Shown: one piece after another, positions 10,045-20,014 of the stretch
How positions within the stretch are numbered: the first letter of the stretch is position 1
Layout: each line of letters opens with the position of its first letter
NCBI GenBank assembly: GCA_003241875.1
Contig: QBLU01000009.1
Span: 17,403-81,402 of the forward strand
Origin: Alphaproteobacteria bacterium
GTDB taxonomy: Bacteria > Pseudomonadota > Alphaproteobacteria > Sphingomonadales > Sphingomonadaceae
DNA: 64,000 bases
Reading direction: 5' to 3'
Position numbers and translations under genes: made by a program
The notes under the pieces: model-generated
Told to the model about the DNA's origin: nothing
What the model saw: the letters and a program-made list of their open reading frames with translations, nothing else
Database searches by the model: none

Positions 10045-11238
10045 ATGACGATCCCGCATTCACGTCGTCGCTCGGCAGCACCTCGCGCGCTGCTTGCACT
10101 TTTGGGCAGCGCGGCACTGACGTCGCCGGTCGCAGCACAGCCAGCAGCGACGCCAGCGCCGGTTCTCGAATCCGAAGAGGCGTTCGTCCATAAACTGCCG
10201 GCAGCGTCACCGCATTGGTCGTACATCCGCGGCGGATTCGATAGCGGCGGCACCCGTATCTTCAACGGCGACACCGGCAAGATGCTGGGCATGATCAACA
10301 CCAGCAAATGGTCCGATCTCGGCCTCGATCCGACGGGCAAGTTCCACTATGTGTCGGAAACGATCTGGACCAAGGTGCTGCGCGGCACTCGGCAGGACCT
10401 TGTTGCCGTCTATGATCCGGTGACGCTCGATCTGGTTGCCGAAATCCCGATGCCGGGACGGCTGTTGATCGGTAGTCGCATCAACAATTTCGTCATCAGC
10501 GACGATGGCAAGACCGGCTATATCTACAATCTCAGCCCGGCGTCGTCGGTCAACGTCGTCGATTTCGCCAAGCGCAAGTTCGTCCAGACCGTGGAGCTGC
10601 CCGGCTGCGCCAGCCTGTTGCCAAACCCCGGCGTCGGATTTTCGGCGCTGTGCGGCGATGGCACGCTCGCAACCGTGGCACTGTCCGGCAAGACTCCGAC
10701 CGTCACCCACACGGCACCGTTCTTTTCCGCCACCAACGACCCGATCTTCGACAATTTCGCCTACAACCGCGGCACGTCAGAGGCGACGTTCGTCAGCTAC
10801 ACGGGCCTGATCTACCAGGCGAAAATCGCGGCGACACCGGTGGTCGCGGCGCCCTGGTCGATCCAGGCCGCCGCCGGGCTTCGTGTGGGCGAAACCAAAC
10901 CGCTCGACATCAACTGGCTGCCGGGCGGCCGCCAGCCGATGGCACTGCACCGCGCCACCGGCCGGCTGTATGTACTGATGCACAAGGGCGAATATTGGAG
11001 CCACAAGGATCCGGGCACCGAAATCTGGGTCGTCGACCTCGCAGCCAGGAAGGTGGTGCGCCGCGTGCCCTTGAAAAAGCCTGCCGAGAATATCGAGGTC
11101 ACGCAGGACGACAAGCCGCTGCTGTTCATCAATGGCGACGAGGATGCGACCCGCGTGCTGGATGCCACCAGCTATGAACAGAAGTTCGATATCGAACACG
11201 CCGGCGGCGGCCTGATCGCCGTGGCCGGCGCCCGCTGA
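10045..11238 (+). CDS. TTQ amine dehydrogenase large (heavy) subunit, MauB/AauB-like
   Basis: Signal peptide, beta-propeller-like protein with GGRQPMALHRATGRLYVLMHKGEYWSHKDPGTEIWVVD; followed by mauE-, mauD- and mauA-like genes. Confidence 0.85.
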   Translation: MTIPHSRRRSAAPRALLALLGSAALTSPVAAQPAATPAPVLESEEAFVHKLPAASPHWSYIRGGFDSGGTRIFNGDTGKMLGMINTSKWSDLGLDPTGKFHYVSETIWTKVLRGTRQDLVAVYDPVTLDLVAEIPMPGRLLIGSRINNFVISDDGKTGYIYNLSPASSVNVVDFAKRKFVQTVELPGCASLLPNPGVGFSALCGDGTLATVALSGKTPTVTHTAPFFSATNDPIFDNFAYNRGTSEATFVSYTGLIYQAKIAATPVVAAPWSIQAAAGLRVGETKPLDINWLPGGRQPMALHRATGRLYVLMHKGEYWSHKDPGTEIWVVDLAARKVVRRVPLKKPAENIEVTQDDKPLLFINGDEDATRVLDATSYEQKFDIEHAGGGLIAVAGAR

Positions 11239-11244
11239 CATCCA

Positions 11245-11784
11245 TTGCCGGGATCGATCCTCCAGATCGCCGGCCTTGCCGCCAGCGTCTTTGTCGGGCT
11301 GATCTTCCTGGTCGCCGGCATCGACAAGCTGCGGCACCGGGCGCTGCTGCCCGGCGTCATCGCCAACTATCGGCTGCTGCCGGCCGCGCTGGTGGCGCCG
11401 GCGGCGCTGCTGTTGCCGACGGTCGAACTGGTGGTGGCGACGGGGCTGCTATCGGGCAATCGCCTGGCGGCGCCGGTTGCAGCTATCGCCTTGCTGCTGG
11501 TGTTCGCCGCAGCGATGGCGATCAACATCCGGCGCGGCCGGCGGAACATCGACTGCGGCTGTGGGCACGCGGCCCTGCGCCAGTCGCTCGGCTGGGGGCT
11601 GGTGGCGCGTAACCTGGGCATGGCGACGGCGCTGCTGCCGCGGTTCGTCGTCGGCCCCGGGCTCGCGCTTGTCGACATGGCGGTCGCCGCGCTCGCCGGG
11701 CTTGCTGCTTTCCTGCTGCTGCAGATGATCAACGCCATCAACGCGCTGCCAGCGCGACCGACAGGGAACAGGGGCAGGGCATGA
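11245..11784 (+). CDS. MauE-like membrane protein (DoxX-like)
   Basis: ~4 TM segments, FLVAGIDKLRHR near N-terminus, cysteines NIDCGCGH; position in the BEDA order. Confidence 0.8.
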   Translation: MPGSILQIAGLAASVFVGLIFLVAGIDKLRHRALLPGVIANYRLLPAALVAPAALLLPTVELVVATGLLSGNRLAAPVAAIALLLVFAAAMAINIRRGRRNIDCGCGHAALRQSLGWGLVARNLGMATALLPRFVVGPGLALVDMAVAALAGLAAFLLLQMINAINALPARPTGNRGRA

Positions 11785-12395
11785 CGACCGCGCTGATCGT
11801 TTCGGAGATCCTGCAGTGGATCGTCCTCATCGGCTTTGGCATTGCCGGGCTGGCGCTGGCGCGGCAGGTCGGCGTGCTCCACGTCCGCGTGGCGCCGGCA
11901 GGCGCGCTCGATGCCGGCAAGGGCCCGGCGGTGGGTGATGCGGCACCCCACCTGCACGTCACCAGCCTCGATGGCACGGCGATGACGATCGGGGGCACGC
12001 TGCCGGCGGCATCGCTGCGGCTGCTGATGTTCGTTTCGGCGCAGTGTCCGCTGTGCAAATCGCTCATTCCCGTCGCCAAATCCTTTGCCAAGGCGGAACG
12101 CGTCGACCTCGTTTTCGTCGGGGACGACGATCCGGCGGCCCAGCACGCAATGATCGCCAGGTACGACATGGCCGCCTATCCGTTCATCAACGGCGCCGAT
12201 GTCGGACTTGCGTTCGAAGTCGACAAACTGCCCCACGCCGTTCTTCTCGATGCCACCGGCAAGGTGCTCGCCAAGGGACTCGTCAACAGCCGCGAACATC
12301 TCGAGAGCCTGATCGTCAGCCATGAAATGGGCGTGCCGCACGTTCAGGACTACATCGCCGGCCTCCAGTCCGCCGGCAAGGCGCACGCCGCATGA
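11781..12395 (+). CDS. MauD-like thiol-disulfide interchange protein
   Basis: Thioredoxin-like fold with CPLC motif (FVSAQCPLCKSLIPVAKSFA); N-terminal TM. Confidence 0.85.
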   Translation: MTTALIVSEILQWIVLIGFGIAGLALARQVGVLHVRVAPAGALDAGKGPAVGDAAPHLHVTSLDGTAMTIGGTLPAASLRLLMFVSAQCPLCKSLIPVAKSFAKAERVDLVFVGDDDPAAQHAMIARYDMAAYPFINGADVGLAFEVDKLPHAVLLDATGKVLAKGLVNSREHLESLIVSHEMGVPHVQDYIAGLQSAGKAHAA

Positions 12396-12426
12396 ACTCA
12401 ACGCGTCTCATCAAGGGGCACCGACC

Positions 12427-12972
12427 ATGACAGGTTTCGACTTCGACGGTTTCGGCGAAAAGCTGCTGCGAAAATTTGCCGGCCGCACGTCGCGGCGGTC
12501 GATGCTGACGCGGCTTGGGGCCACCATCGTCGCGGCGCCGGTGTTCCCGCTGCTGCCGGTCAGCCGCGCCAATGCCGCCAAGCCCGAACGTTCGGCAGAG
12601 GCAAAGACCGGCTTTGCCCGCAATGCCCAGACGAAGGACGATACCAAGTGCGATTACTGGCGCTATTGCGCCATCGATGGCTTCCTCTGCTCGTGCTGCG
12701 GCGGCGGCGTGAGTTCGTGCCCACCGGGCGCCGAGCCGTCGCCGGTGTCATGGGTGGGAACCTGCATCAACCCCGATGACGGCAAGGCCTATCTCATGGC
12801 CTATCGTGACTGTTGCGGGAAGCCGAGCTGCGGCCAGTGCAACTGCGACAATACCGACCGCGAAACCCAGCTTTATGTGCCGCAGCTCAATAACGACGTG
12901 ATCTGGTGCTTCGGCACCAAGAGCATGGAATATCACTGTTCGACCGGGGTTCTGGTGGGCAAGGCGCAATAG
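12427..12972 (+). CDS. TTQ amine dehydrogenase light (small) subunit, MauA/AauA-like
   Basis: Tat-like leader (RTSRRSMLTRLG), CDYWRYCAIDGFLCSCCGG, candidate TTQ Trp in SWVGTC and DVIWCFG, 14 Cys in the mature part. Confidence 0.92.
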   Translation: MTGFDFDGFGEKLLRKFAGRTSRRSMLTRLGATIVAAPVFPLLPVSRANAAKPERSAEAKTGFARNAQTKDDTKCDYWRYCAIDGFLCSCCGGGVSSCPPGAEPSPVSWVGTCINPDDGKAYLMAYRDCCGKPSCGQCNCDNTDRETQLYVPQLNNDVIWCFGTKSMEYHCSTGVLVGKAQ

Positions 12973-12976
12973 CGAC

Positions 12977-13522
12977 ATGCGGCGCGGCGTGCCTGTCTTG
13001 CTTGCGGCGGCGGCGATCGCGCTCGCCCTGCACGCAGGCACGCTGGCGCAAGGGGCGGCACCCAACACGACGACCGCACCGCCGCCCTACCCGCGCGAGA
13101 TGAACCTGGCGCAGTCGAACTATGTCGAACATTGCGGCGGCTGCCATGGTATCCAGGGCGATGCCGCCCCTGCCGACCTGCCCTCTCTGCGTGGTCGCGT
13201 CGGCTGGTTCATGTGTACAGCCGAAGGGCGTGCCTATCTGCTGCACCTGCCCAACGTGGCAAGGTCGCGGATCACCGACAATGACGATCTTGCCGACCTG
13301 CTCAACTTCATGGTCTTCGGCCTCGGCGGGGCGAGCACGCCCAAGGATGCCAGGCCGTTCACCGGTGCCGAAGTGGCGCGCGAACGCGCCTTTCCGCTCA
13401 CTTCGCTCTCATTGGTCAAGACGCGCGCAACGCTGGTCTCGAAGCTGGTCAGGAAATGCGGCGCGCCAACCTCGCTACGCCTGATGTACCCCGGCCAAGT
13501 GGCAGCCCATAACGGCGGCTAA
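12977..13522 (+). CDS. c-type cytochrome (monoheme) adjacent to amine dehydrogenase
   Basis: Signal peptide, CGGCH heme motif, directly downstream of the light-chain gene. Confidence 0.85.
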   Translation: MRRGVPVLLAAAAIALALHAGTLAQGAAPNTTTAPPPYPREMNLAQSNYVEHCGGCHGIQGDAAPADLPSLRGRVGWFMCTAEGRAYLLHLPNVARSRITDNDDLADLLNFMVFGLGGASTPKDARPFTGAEVARERAFPLTSLSLVKTRATLVSKLVRKCGAPTSLRLMYPGQVAAHNGG

Positions 13523-13701
13523 ACGGCGGCAATACTTCAGGCATACGGCAACATTCGGCCTGGCACTGATGCCCGGCCTAAAGCCCCGGCAAAAAATTCT
13601 GGCGAGCATCGCTAAGTCAAACACTCCGCCTGGCCGCGCGCAGGTGCAATTTTGCGTCGCCACCGTGCAAAGCGCGACGAAAACAGCCGCCACTTTACCA
13701 T

Positions 13702-13779
<78 letters not shown>

Positions 13780-14083
13780 AACCGCCGCTGAACTAGGCGG
13801 GGTGTCGGCAGAACGCAAGCTGTGCGTGACGTTTTCGGACAAGACGTTGTCACCCAGCCGCTCGCCGGGCGGTGGCTGCCGACCGTCGGAGGCTCGCTCA
13901 GGCACCGAAAGCCGCCGACTATCGCCGCATGGCGGGCGCAGCAGACATGGTCGGAACGGTGGACGGCGCGCCGCCGGCCGGGTTGAGCCTGTTATCGCGG
14001 CCTTGTCTGGCGTAGTGCTGTTCGTGCTGACCCTGTCGTTCAACGCGCTGGTGGCGCGGCCGCCCGCGCGGCGCAGCAATAGG

Positions 14084-15481
14084 CTAGCCGGGCAGCATCT
14101 TGCCCGGGTTCATGATCCCGCGCGGGTCGAGCGCGGCCTTCAACGACCGCATCACCGCCAGCGCATCGCCATGCTCGGCGGCCATCATGCCCATCTTGTG
14201 CAGGCCGATGCCGTGTTCGCCGCTGATCGTGCCGCCCATCGCCAGCGACCGCCGGGCAATGCCTTCGCTCAACGCTTCGGCGCGGGCGCGCTCATCGGCG
14301 TCCGCCGGGTCGAACAGCACCAGCATATGGAAATTGCCGTCGCCGACATGGCCGACGACCGGCGCGACGAGGTCGAGCGCCTCCGCCGCCGCCGTGGTTT
14401 CGAGAATGCACTCCGCCAGCCGCGAGATCGGCACACAAGCGTCGGTGGCAAAGGTTTCGCAGCCCGGGCGCAGGCTGCGCGCCGCCCAATAGGCGTTGTG
14501 CCGCGCCGTCCACAAGGCAGTGCGTTCCTCCTGTGCCCGCGCCCAGCGCAGGGCGCCGCCGCCGTTGAGCGCGGCGACCTCGCCCACCTGCGCCACCTGC
14601 TCGTCGACCCCGGCCGGTGCACCATGAAACTCCAGGAACAGCGTCGGCGCCTCGGCCAGCCCCTCGAGCCTGGAATAACCGATGCACGCCCGCATCTGCA
14701 GCGCATCCAGCAGTTCGATGCGCGCGAGCGGGATGCCGAGCTGCAGGATCGCCACAACGGCATCGATGGCGCCGCGCAGGCTGTCGAACTGGCAAACCGC
14801 GGCGGCAATGGTTTCGGGAATGCCGAACAGCCGCAGTTGCAGTTCGGTGATCACGCCCAGCGTGCCCTCGCTGCCGACATAGAGCCGCGTCAGGTCATAG
14901 CCGGCGGACGATTTGCGCGCCCGGCCGCCGGTGCGCACGATGCTGCCGTCCGGCGTCACCACGGTCAGGCCCAGCGTCACCTCGCGCATCGTGCCATAGC
15001 GCACCGCGTTGGTGCCGCTGGCGCGTGTCGCCGCCATGCCGCCGAGCGTCGCGTTGGCGCCGGGGTCGAGCGGAAAGAACAGCCCCTTGGATTTCACATG
15101 GGCATTCAGCGCCTCACGCGTCACCCCGGCCTCGACGCGGCAATCGAGATCGGCGGCACTGACCGACAGCACCCGGTCCATCGCCGACAGGTCGAGGCTG
15201 ATGCCGCCGTGCAGCGCCTGGATCTGGCCTTCGAGCGACGTGCCGACGCCGAAAGGGATGACCGGCACGCGGGTATCGTTGCAGACGGCGAGGATGGCGC
15301 TGACCTCTGCGGTCGAGTGTGCCAGCACGACCGCGGCCGGCGGCATGATGTCGTGCAGCCCCTCCCCGCGGCCATGGGCATCGCGGATGGCGGCCCCGGT
15401 CTGCACGCGATCGCCGAAGCGGTCGCGCAGCCGGGCAATGGCGGCACCGGCGTCGACGGGCACGGGGCGTTCGATCAACAT
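14084..15481 (-). CDS. FAD-linked oxidase (GlcD / D-lactate dehydrogenase type)
   Basis: PFGVGTSLEGQIQALHGGISLDLSAMDRVL, GTLGVITELQLRLFG, GEHGIGLHKMGMM motifs. Confidence 0.88.
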   Translation of the reverse strand: MLIERPVPVDAGAAIARLRDRFGDRVQTGAAIRDAHGRGEGLHDIMPPAAVVLAHSTAEVSAILAVCNDTRVPVIPFGVGTSLEGQIQALHGGISLDLSAMDRVLSVSAADLDCRVEAGVTREALNAHVKSKGLFFPLDPGANATLGGMAATRASGTNAVRYGTMREVTLGLTVVTPDGSIVRTGGRARKSSAGYDLTRLYVGSEGTLGVITELQLRLFGIPETIAAAVCQFDSLRGAIDAVVAILQLGIPLARIELLDALQMRACIGYSRLEGLAEAPTLFLEFHGAPAGVDEQVAQVGEVAALNGGGALRWARAQEERTALWTARHNAYWAARSLRPGCETFATDACVPISRLAECILETTAAAEALDLVAPVVGHVGDGNFHMLVLFDPADADERARAEALSEGIARRSLAMGGTISGEHGIGLHKMGMMAAEHGDALAVMRSLKAALDPRGIMNPGKMLPG

Positions 15482-15543
15482 GGCCGGAGCATGGCGCAGC
15501 CGGGGGCGTTGCCGCAAGGCCCTGGCTGCCATAGCGTGGCGTC

Positions 15544-16242
15544 ATGGCCCAGCCGATCACCGCCGCGGACCTTGCTGGCCGCCTTGCCGCAACGGCGACG
15601 CCGGGCGCTGTCCATGTCGTCGGGCTGACCGGGTCGGTCGCGGCCGGCAAATCGACACTGGCAGCGCAGGTCGCCGCCGCACTGGCGCCGACGCACCGTA
15701 TCGACGTTGTTTCGACCGATGCCTGGCTGCTGCCCAATGCCGTGATCGACGCGCGCGGGCTGACGCTGAAAAAAGGCTATCCCGAAAGCTATGACGTAGC
15801 GGCGCTGGCCGCCCTGCCGGCAGCGATCCGGCGCGGGCCGGTGACGGTACCGGGCTATTCGCACATCATCTACGACGTTGATCCGGCGCTGGCGCGGACG
15901 ATCACGCCGCCCGATATCCTTATCCTGGAGGGGCTCGGCTTTGCCGGGCCGGTCGCGGCGACGCTCGATACGTTTGTCTATCTCGACGCGGCGGAGGCCG
16001 ACCTCGAACACTGGTTTCTCGAACGCTTCATGGCGTTCTGGCACGCTGCGGCCGACGATCCGACCAGCTTTTACGTGCGCTTCCGCAACATGGACGCGGC
16101 TGGTGCGCGCGAGTTCGGGCGGATGGTCTGGCAGACGATCAACCTGCCCAATTTGCGCGCCCATATCGCGCCACTGGCGGCGCGGGCCGATATGGTGGTG
16201 AGCAAGGCGCGCGACCACGAATTGGCGCTGCTACGTGGGTAG
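15544..16242 (+). CDS. Type I pantothenate kinase-like / P-loop kinase
   Basis: Walker A GLTGSVAAGKSTLA; DVVSTDAWLLPN, KKGYPESYDVAAL, PGYSHIIYDV as in CoaA. Confidence 0.75.
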   Translation: MAQPITAADLAGRLAATATPGAVHVVGLTGSVAAGKSTLAAQVAAALAPTHRIDVVSTDAWLLPNAVIDARGLTLKKGYPESYDVAALAALPAAIRRGPVTVPGYSHIIYDVDPALARTITPPDILILEGLGFAGPVAATLDTFVYLDAAEADLEHWFLERFMAFWHAAADDPTSFYVRFRNMDAAGAREFGRMVWQTINLPNLRAHIAPLAARADMVVSKARDHELALLRG

Positions 16243-16245
16243 CAA

Positions 16246-16374
16246 CTCCCTCCCCCTTGCGGGGAGGGCGACTCGCGCTTGCGCGAGCGGGGTGGGGGTC
16301 GCTGGTGGCGGAATTCGTAAACCCCCACCCCGCTCGGCTGACGCCGAGTCGCCCTCCCCGCAAGGGGGAGGGAG
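16246..16374. repeat. Long imperfect palindromic intergenic element
   Basis: Arm CTCCCTCCCCCTTGCGGGGAGGGCGACTCG...GCGGGGTGGGGGT mirrored by ACCCCCACCCCGC...CGAGTCGCCCTCCCCGCAAGGGGGAGGGAG. Confidence 0.85.
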
Positions 16375-16380
16375 CGCAGG

Positions 16381-18720
16381 TCACCGCGCGATCAACGCAT
16401 CAGCCATCGCCGCGACGATCGCATCCACATCGAGGCGATACTCCCGATACAGATCCGGCAGATCCCCGGTCTGGCCGAAGCGATCGACCCCCAGCGGCAC
16501 CACCCGCTGCCCGCGCACGCCGCCGAGCCACGACAGCGCCGCCGGCGAGCCGTCGAGCAGCGTCACCAGCCGCGCCCCCGCCGGCAATGCGCCGAGCAGC
16601 GTCTCGACATGGCTTGGCGCCGCCTTGCCCGACCAGCGTCCGGCGCCGGCCGCGCTCCAGCCGCGATGCAGCAGGTCGGGCGAGGTGACGCTGAGCAGCC
16701 CCAGCCCCGGCACGTCGTGGCGCAGTTCCTCCCAGGCCTGCAGCGCCTCGGGCATCAGCGCACCCATCGCCACGATCGCCGCCTCGGCGCCCGGCCCTGG
16801 CGGCTTCAGCCAATAACCGCCGGCGATGCTGCCCGCCCGCCAGCCATCGTCGTCGCGCACCGGCTGGGCGATGTTGCGGGTCGTCAGGCGCAGATAAACG
16901 CTGCCGCCATCGGCCGCCTGCAGATGGCCAAACGACCAGTGCATCAGCGCCGCCAGCTCGTCGGCATAGGCGGGTTCGAACATCGTCAGCCCGGGCTGAC
17001 CCATGGCGATCAGCGGCGGGTTGATCGACTGGTGGGCACCACCCTCGGGCGCCAAGGTCAGCCCGCTCGGCGTCGCCACCAGCAGGAAACGCGCATCCTG
17101 GTAGCAGCCATAGTTCAGCGCATCGAGGCCACGCGCGATGAACGGATCATAGACGGTGCCGACGGGGATCAGCCGGGTGCCGAACAGCGGCGCCGCCAGC
17201 CCGGCGGCGGCGAGCATCAGGAACAAGTTATTCTCGGCAATGCCGAGCTCGACATGCTGGCCGGCGGCGTCGCCGCTCCATTTCTGCGGGCTCGGGATCC
17301 TGGCCGCCCGGAACACATCGGCGAGCGCGCTGCGCCGGAACAGGCCGCGGGCATTCACCCAGGGGCCGAGGTTCGTCGACACGGTGACATCGGGCGACGT
17401 GGTGACGATGGCATCGGCGAGCGGCCCGCCGGCCTTGGCGACCTCCAGCAGTACCCGGCCGAATGCCGCCTGGGTCGATTGTTCCGCCCCCTCCGGGGCG
17501 GCGATGGCCGGCACCGGCACGGCGTCGAAGGCACGGTCGCGCGGCAGTCTTGCCGCCGGCGACGCCGCGACGAACGCCTGCAGCGCCGCTGCCTGGTTGT
17601 CGCCCAGCCCGGCCCACGGCGCCCACTCCTGCCCCTCCGCGATGCCCAGCGACTCGCGCAGCGCCGCCATCTGCGGCGCGTTCATCTGGCCGGCGTGATT
17701 GTCCTTGTGGCCCGCCAGCGGCAAGCCCTTGCCCTTGACGGTATAGGCGATGATCAGCGCCGGCCGGTCGCTCGCCGCCGCCTCGGCGTAGGCGCCGAGC
17801 AACGACGCCACGCAGTGGCCGCCCAGGTCGGTCATCAGACGCGCCAGTTCGTCGTCATCACGCCGCGCCAGCAGCGCCGCCACGCCGCGTTTTGCCCCGA
17901 TGTCGGCAGTCAGCCGCGCCCGCCAGGCGCCGCCGCCCTGATAGGTCAGCGCGGCATAGTCGACATTGGGGCAGCTATCGATCCATTGCTCCAGCGCCGC
18001 GCCGCCGGGTTCGGCGAAAGCCGCCTTTTGCCGGCGGCCGTGCTTCAGCGTGATGACGCGCCAGCCGCAGGTTTCGAAGATGTCGTCGAAGCGGCGGAAC
18101 ATGCGGTCGGCGGTGGTGTGGTCGAGCGACTGGCGGTTGTAGTCGACGATCCACCAGCAATTGCGGATGTCGTGCTTGTAGCCTTCGATCAGGCATTCGT
18201 AGATATTGCCCTCGTCGAGCTCGGCATCGCCCATCAGCGCGATCATGCGGCCCGCCTCGGCCTCGGGCAGCCGGCCATGGGCGATCAGATAGTCCTGCAA
18301 CAGCGAAGCAAAGGCCGTGACCGCGACGCCCAGCCCGACGCTGCCGGTGGAAAAATCGACTGGAATTACGTCCTTGGTGCGGCTGGGATAGCTCTGCACG
18401 CCCTGGAAACCACGAAAATTCTGCAATTTTTCGAGCGGTTCGTTGCCGAGCATGTAATGGATCGCGTGCAGCAGCGGCCCGGCATGCGGCTTGACCGCCA
18501 CCCGGTCATGGGGGCCGAGCCCGGCGAAATACAGGCTCGCCATGATCGTCGACATCGACGCGCAGCTGGCCTGGTGGCCGCCAACCTTCACCCCATCACG
18601 GCTGGGCCGCAAGTGATTGGCATTGTGGATCATCCACGCCGACAGCCAGCGCAGCCGATCGTCGAGCCGCTCGATCATGGCGATCGTGTCGGTGTCGGTC
18701 TTGATGGCGGTTTCGATCAT
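16381..18720 (-). CDS. Transketolase / homodimeric pyruvate dehydrogenase E1-like ThDP enzyme
   Basis: HAIHYMLGN, DFSTGSVGLGVAVTAFASL, GDAELDEGNIYECLIEGYKHDIRNCWWIVDYNRQSLD resemble AceE-type E1; start at MIETAIKTDTDT inside a longer ORF. Confidence 0.82.
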   Translation of the reverse strand: MIETAIKTDTDTIAMIERLDDRLRWLSAWMIHNANHLRPSRDGVKVGGHQASCASMSTIMASLYFAGLGPHDRVAVKPHAGPLLHAIHYMLGNEPLEKLQNFRGFQGVQSYPSRTKDVIPVDFSTGSVGLGVAVTAFASLLQDYLIAHGRLPEAEAGRMIALMGDAELDEGNIYECLIEGYKHDIRNCWWIVDYNRQSLDHTTADRMFRRFDDIFETCGWRVITLKHGRRQKAAFAEPGGAALEQWIDSCPNVDYAALTYQGGGAWRARLTADIGAKRGVAALLARRDDDELARLMTDLGGHCVASLLGAYAEAAASDRPALIIAYTVKGKGLPLAGHKDNHAGQMNAPQMAALRESLGIAEGQEWAPWAGLGDNQAAALQAFVAASPAARLPRDRAFDAVPVPAIAAPEGAEQSTQAAFGRVLLEVAKAGGPLADAIVTTSPDVTVSTNLGPWVNARGLFRRSALADVFRAARIPSPQKWSGDAAGQHVELGIAENNLFLMLAAAGLAAPLFGTRLIPVGTVYDPFIARGLDALNYGCYQDARFLLVATPSGLTLAPEGGAHQSINPPLIAMGQPGLTMFEPAYADELAALMHWSFGHLQAADGGSVYLRLTTRNIAQPVRDDDGWRAGSIAGGYWLKPPGPGAEAAIVAMGALMPEALQAWEELRHDVPGLGLLSVTSPDLLHRGWSAAGAGRWSGKAAPSHVETLLGALPAGARLVTLLDGSPAALSWLGGVRGQRVVPLGVDRFGQTGDLPDLYREYRLDVDAIVAAMADALIAR

Positions 18721-18749
18721 GGGATCTCCGTGCGGTGGCAACCCGACAC

Positions 18750-19940
18750 TCATTGCAACTGGGGTGTGTAACGCTGGACGAGCCCCTCGCGTTCGAGGAG
18801 GGCGATCAACGCCGCGCGCTCCGCCGCCGGCACATGCGGATAGCGGGCGCCGAGCTCGATATCGGAAAACGCCGGCCGCGACAGCGCATATTCGGCGGGC
18901 GCGAAGGCAAGGCCGAGCGGCACTTGCCCGCGCGCCGTCACCAGCACCGCGCCGGCGGCGAGATGGCGCACCGCCGCCGCGCGGTCGGTGCGGGCATAGG
19001 ATGCGAGGGCGGGCGGGTTTGGCAGGCGCACCGTATGCGGATGCGCGTGACGCGAGCGCTGGGCATCGATCACCACGTCGCGAAACCCGGGGCTGGCGGC
19101 GATGGCGGCGAGGCGCTGCGCGACCTCCCCCAGGTGCGCATCCAGCGCCGCCGGGTCGCTGCGACCATCGGGCAGATAGGCACGCAACAGCGGATCGCGC
19201 AGCGCCGCCTCGGCCAGCAGCTTGAGCACCCCCTCCCCCGAATGCGGCGCCAGCGCGAAGGTGACGTGCAGCGACGCGCCATCTGTCGCCAGCGCATCGT
19301 GATAGCTGCCGCGCGGCAGGTACAGCATGTCGCCGGGGCGCATGGTGATGCGGGCGGCCAGCGGCCCGCGCGCGGCGTCGATCACCGCCTGTGCCTCCGG
19401 CCCGCCGGTGGCCAGCGGCACCACCGGGTTTTCGGCGCGGTTGGCGTACAGGTTCCAGCGCTTTTCGCCGGCGCACTGCACGGCGATGAAATCGTGCAGG
19501 TCGTAGTGGGTGGCAAACCCCTGCACGCCGGCGAAGGACGCATAGATGTTGGCGTTGGTCAGCGCCGCGAATTCGGCGCCCAGCGCCTCGACAACGGCGC
19601 GCAGTTCCGGCGCGATGCGATCGACATCGTTGGCGACCAGCGTCGCCCCCATCGCCAGGAAATGCTCGACCTTGGCCGGATCGGCGCGGCGCACCGGGCC
19701 CGCGGCGGTCGGCACCTCGTCCATGTAGAATTGCGGCCCGATCGGGCTGCGATTGAGGATCAGCGTGATGTTGCCCTCGGTCCAGTGCGGCGCGATGGCG
19801 AGCAGTTCCGACAGCCGCGACCAGGCGAACGGCAGCCGCGGCGGCCCGGCTTCGGCCGGCACATGGCAGGGCTTGCGCCCGAAGAACTCGGCGCGAAAAC
19901 GTTCGATCGACAGCGGAGCAAACAGCGCAGCGGGGTCCAT
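18750..19940 (-). CDS. JmjC/cupin-like domain protein (Cupin_4 type)
   Basis: THYDLHDFIAVQCAGEKRWNLY, RPGDMLYLPRGSYHDA cupin metal-site patterns. Confidence 0.8.
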   Translation of the reverse strand: MDPAALFAPLSIERFRAEFFGRKPCHVPAEAGPPRLPFAWSRLSELLAIAPHWTEGNITLILNRSPIGPQFYMDEVPTAAGPVRRADPAKVEHFLAMGATLVANDVDRIAPELRAVVEALGAEFAALTNANIYASFAGVQGFATHYDLHDFIAVQCAGEKRWNLYANRAENPVVPLATGGPEAQAVIDAARGPLAARITMRPGDMLYLPRGSYHDALATDGASLHVTFALAPHSGEGVLKLLAEAALRDPLLRAYLPDGRSDPAALDAHLGEVAQRLAAIAASPGFRDVVIDAQRSRHAHPHTVRLPNPPALASYARTDRAAAVRHLAAGAVLVTARGQVPLGLAFAPAEYALSRPAFSDIELGARYPHVPAAERAALIALLEREGLVQRYTPQLQ

Positions 19941-20014
19941 GCTGTTTCATACCGGCGCGTGGCCGCGCATTGCAACGCGCCGCATGGCCGCTATGCATGG
20001 TAAAAAAAGGGGAG

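Noticed and set aside
16246-16374. Possible CRISPR or tandem repeat
   Set aside because: A single inverted pair with no regularly spaced direct repeats; the same applies to the two urt repeats.
16609-18771. 720-aa + strand ORF opposite the transketolase-like gene
   Set aside because: Composition typical of a GC-skew antisense ORF; opposite strand has ThDP-enzyme motifs.
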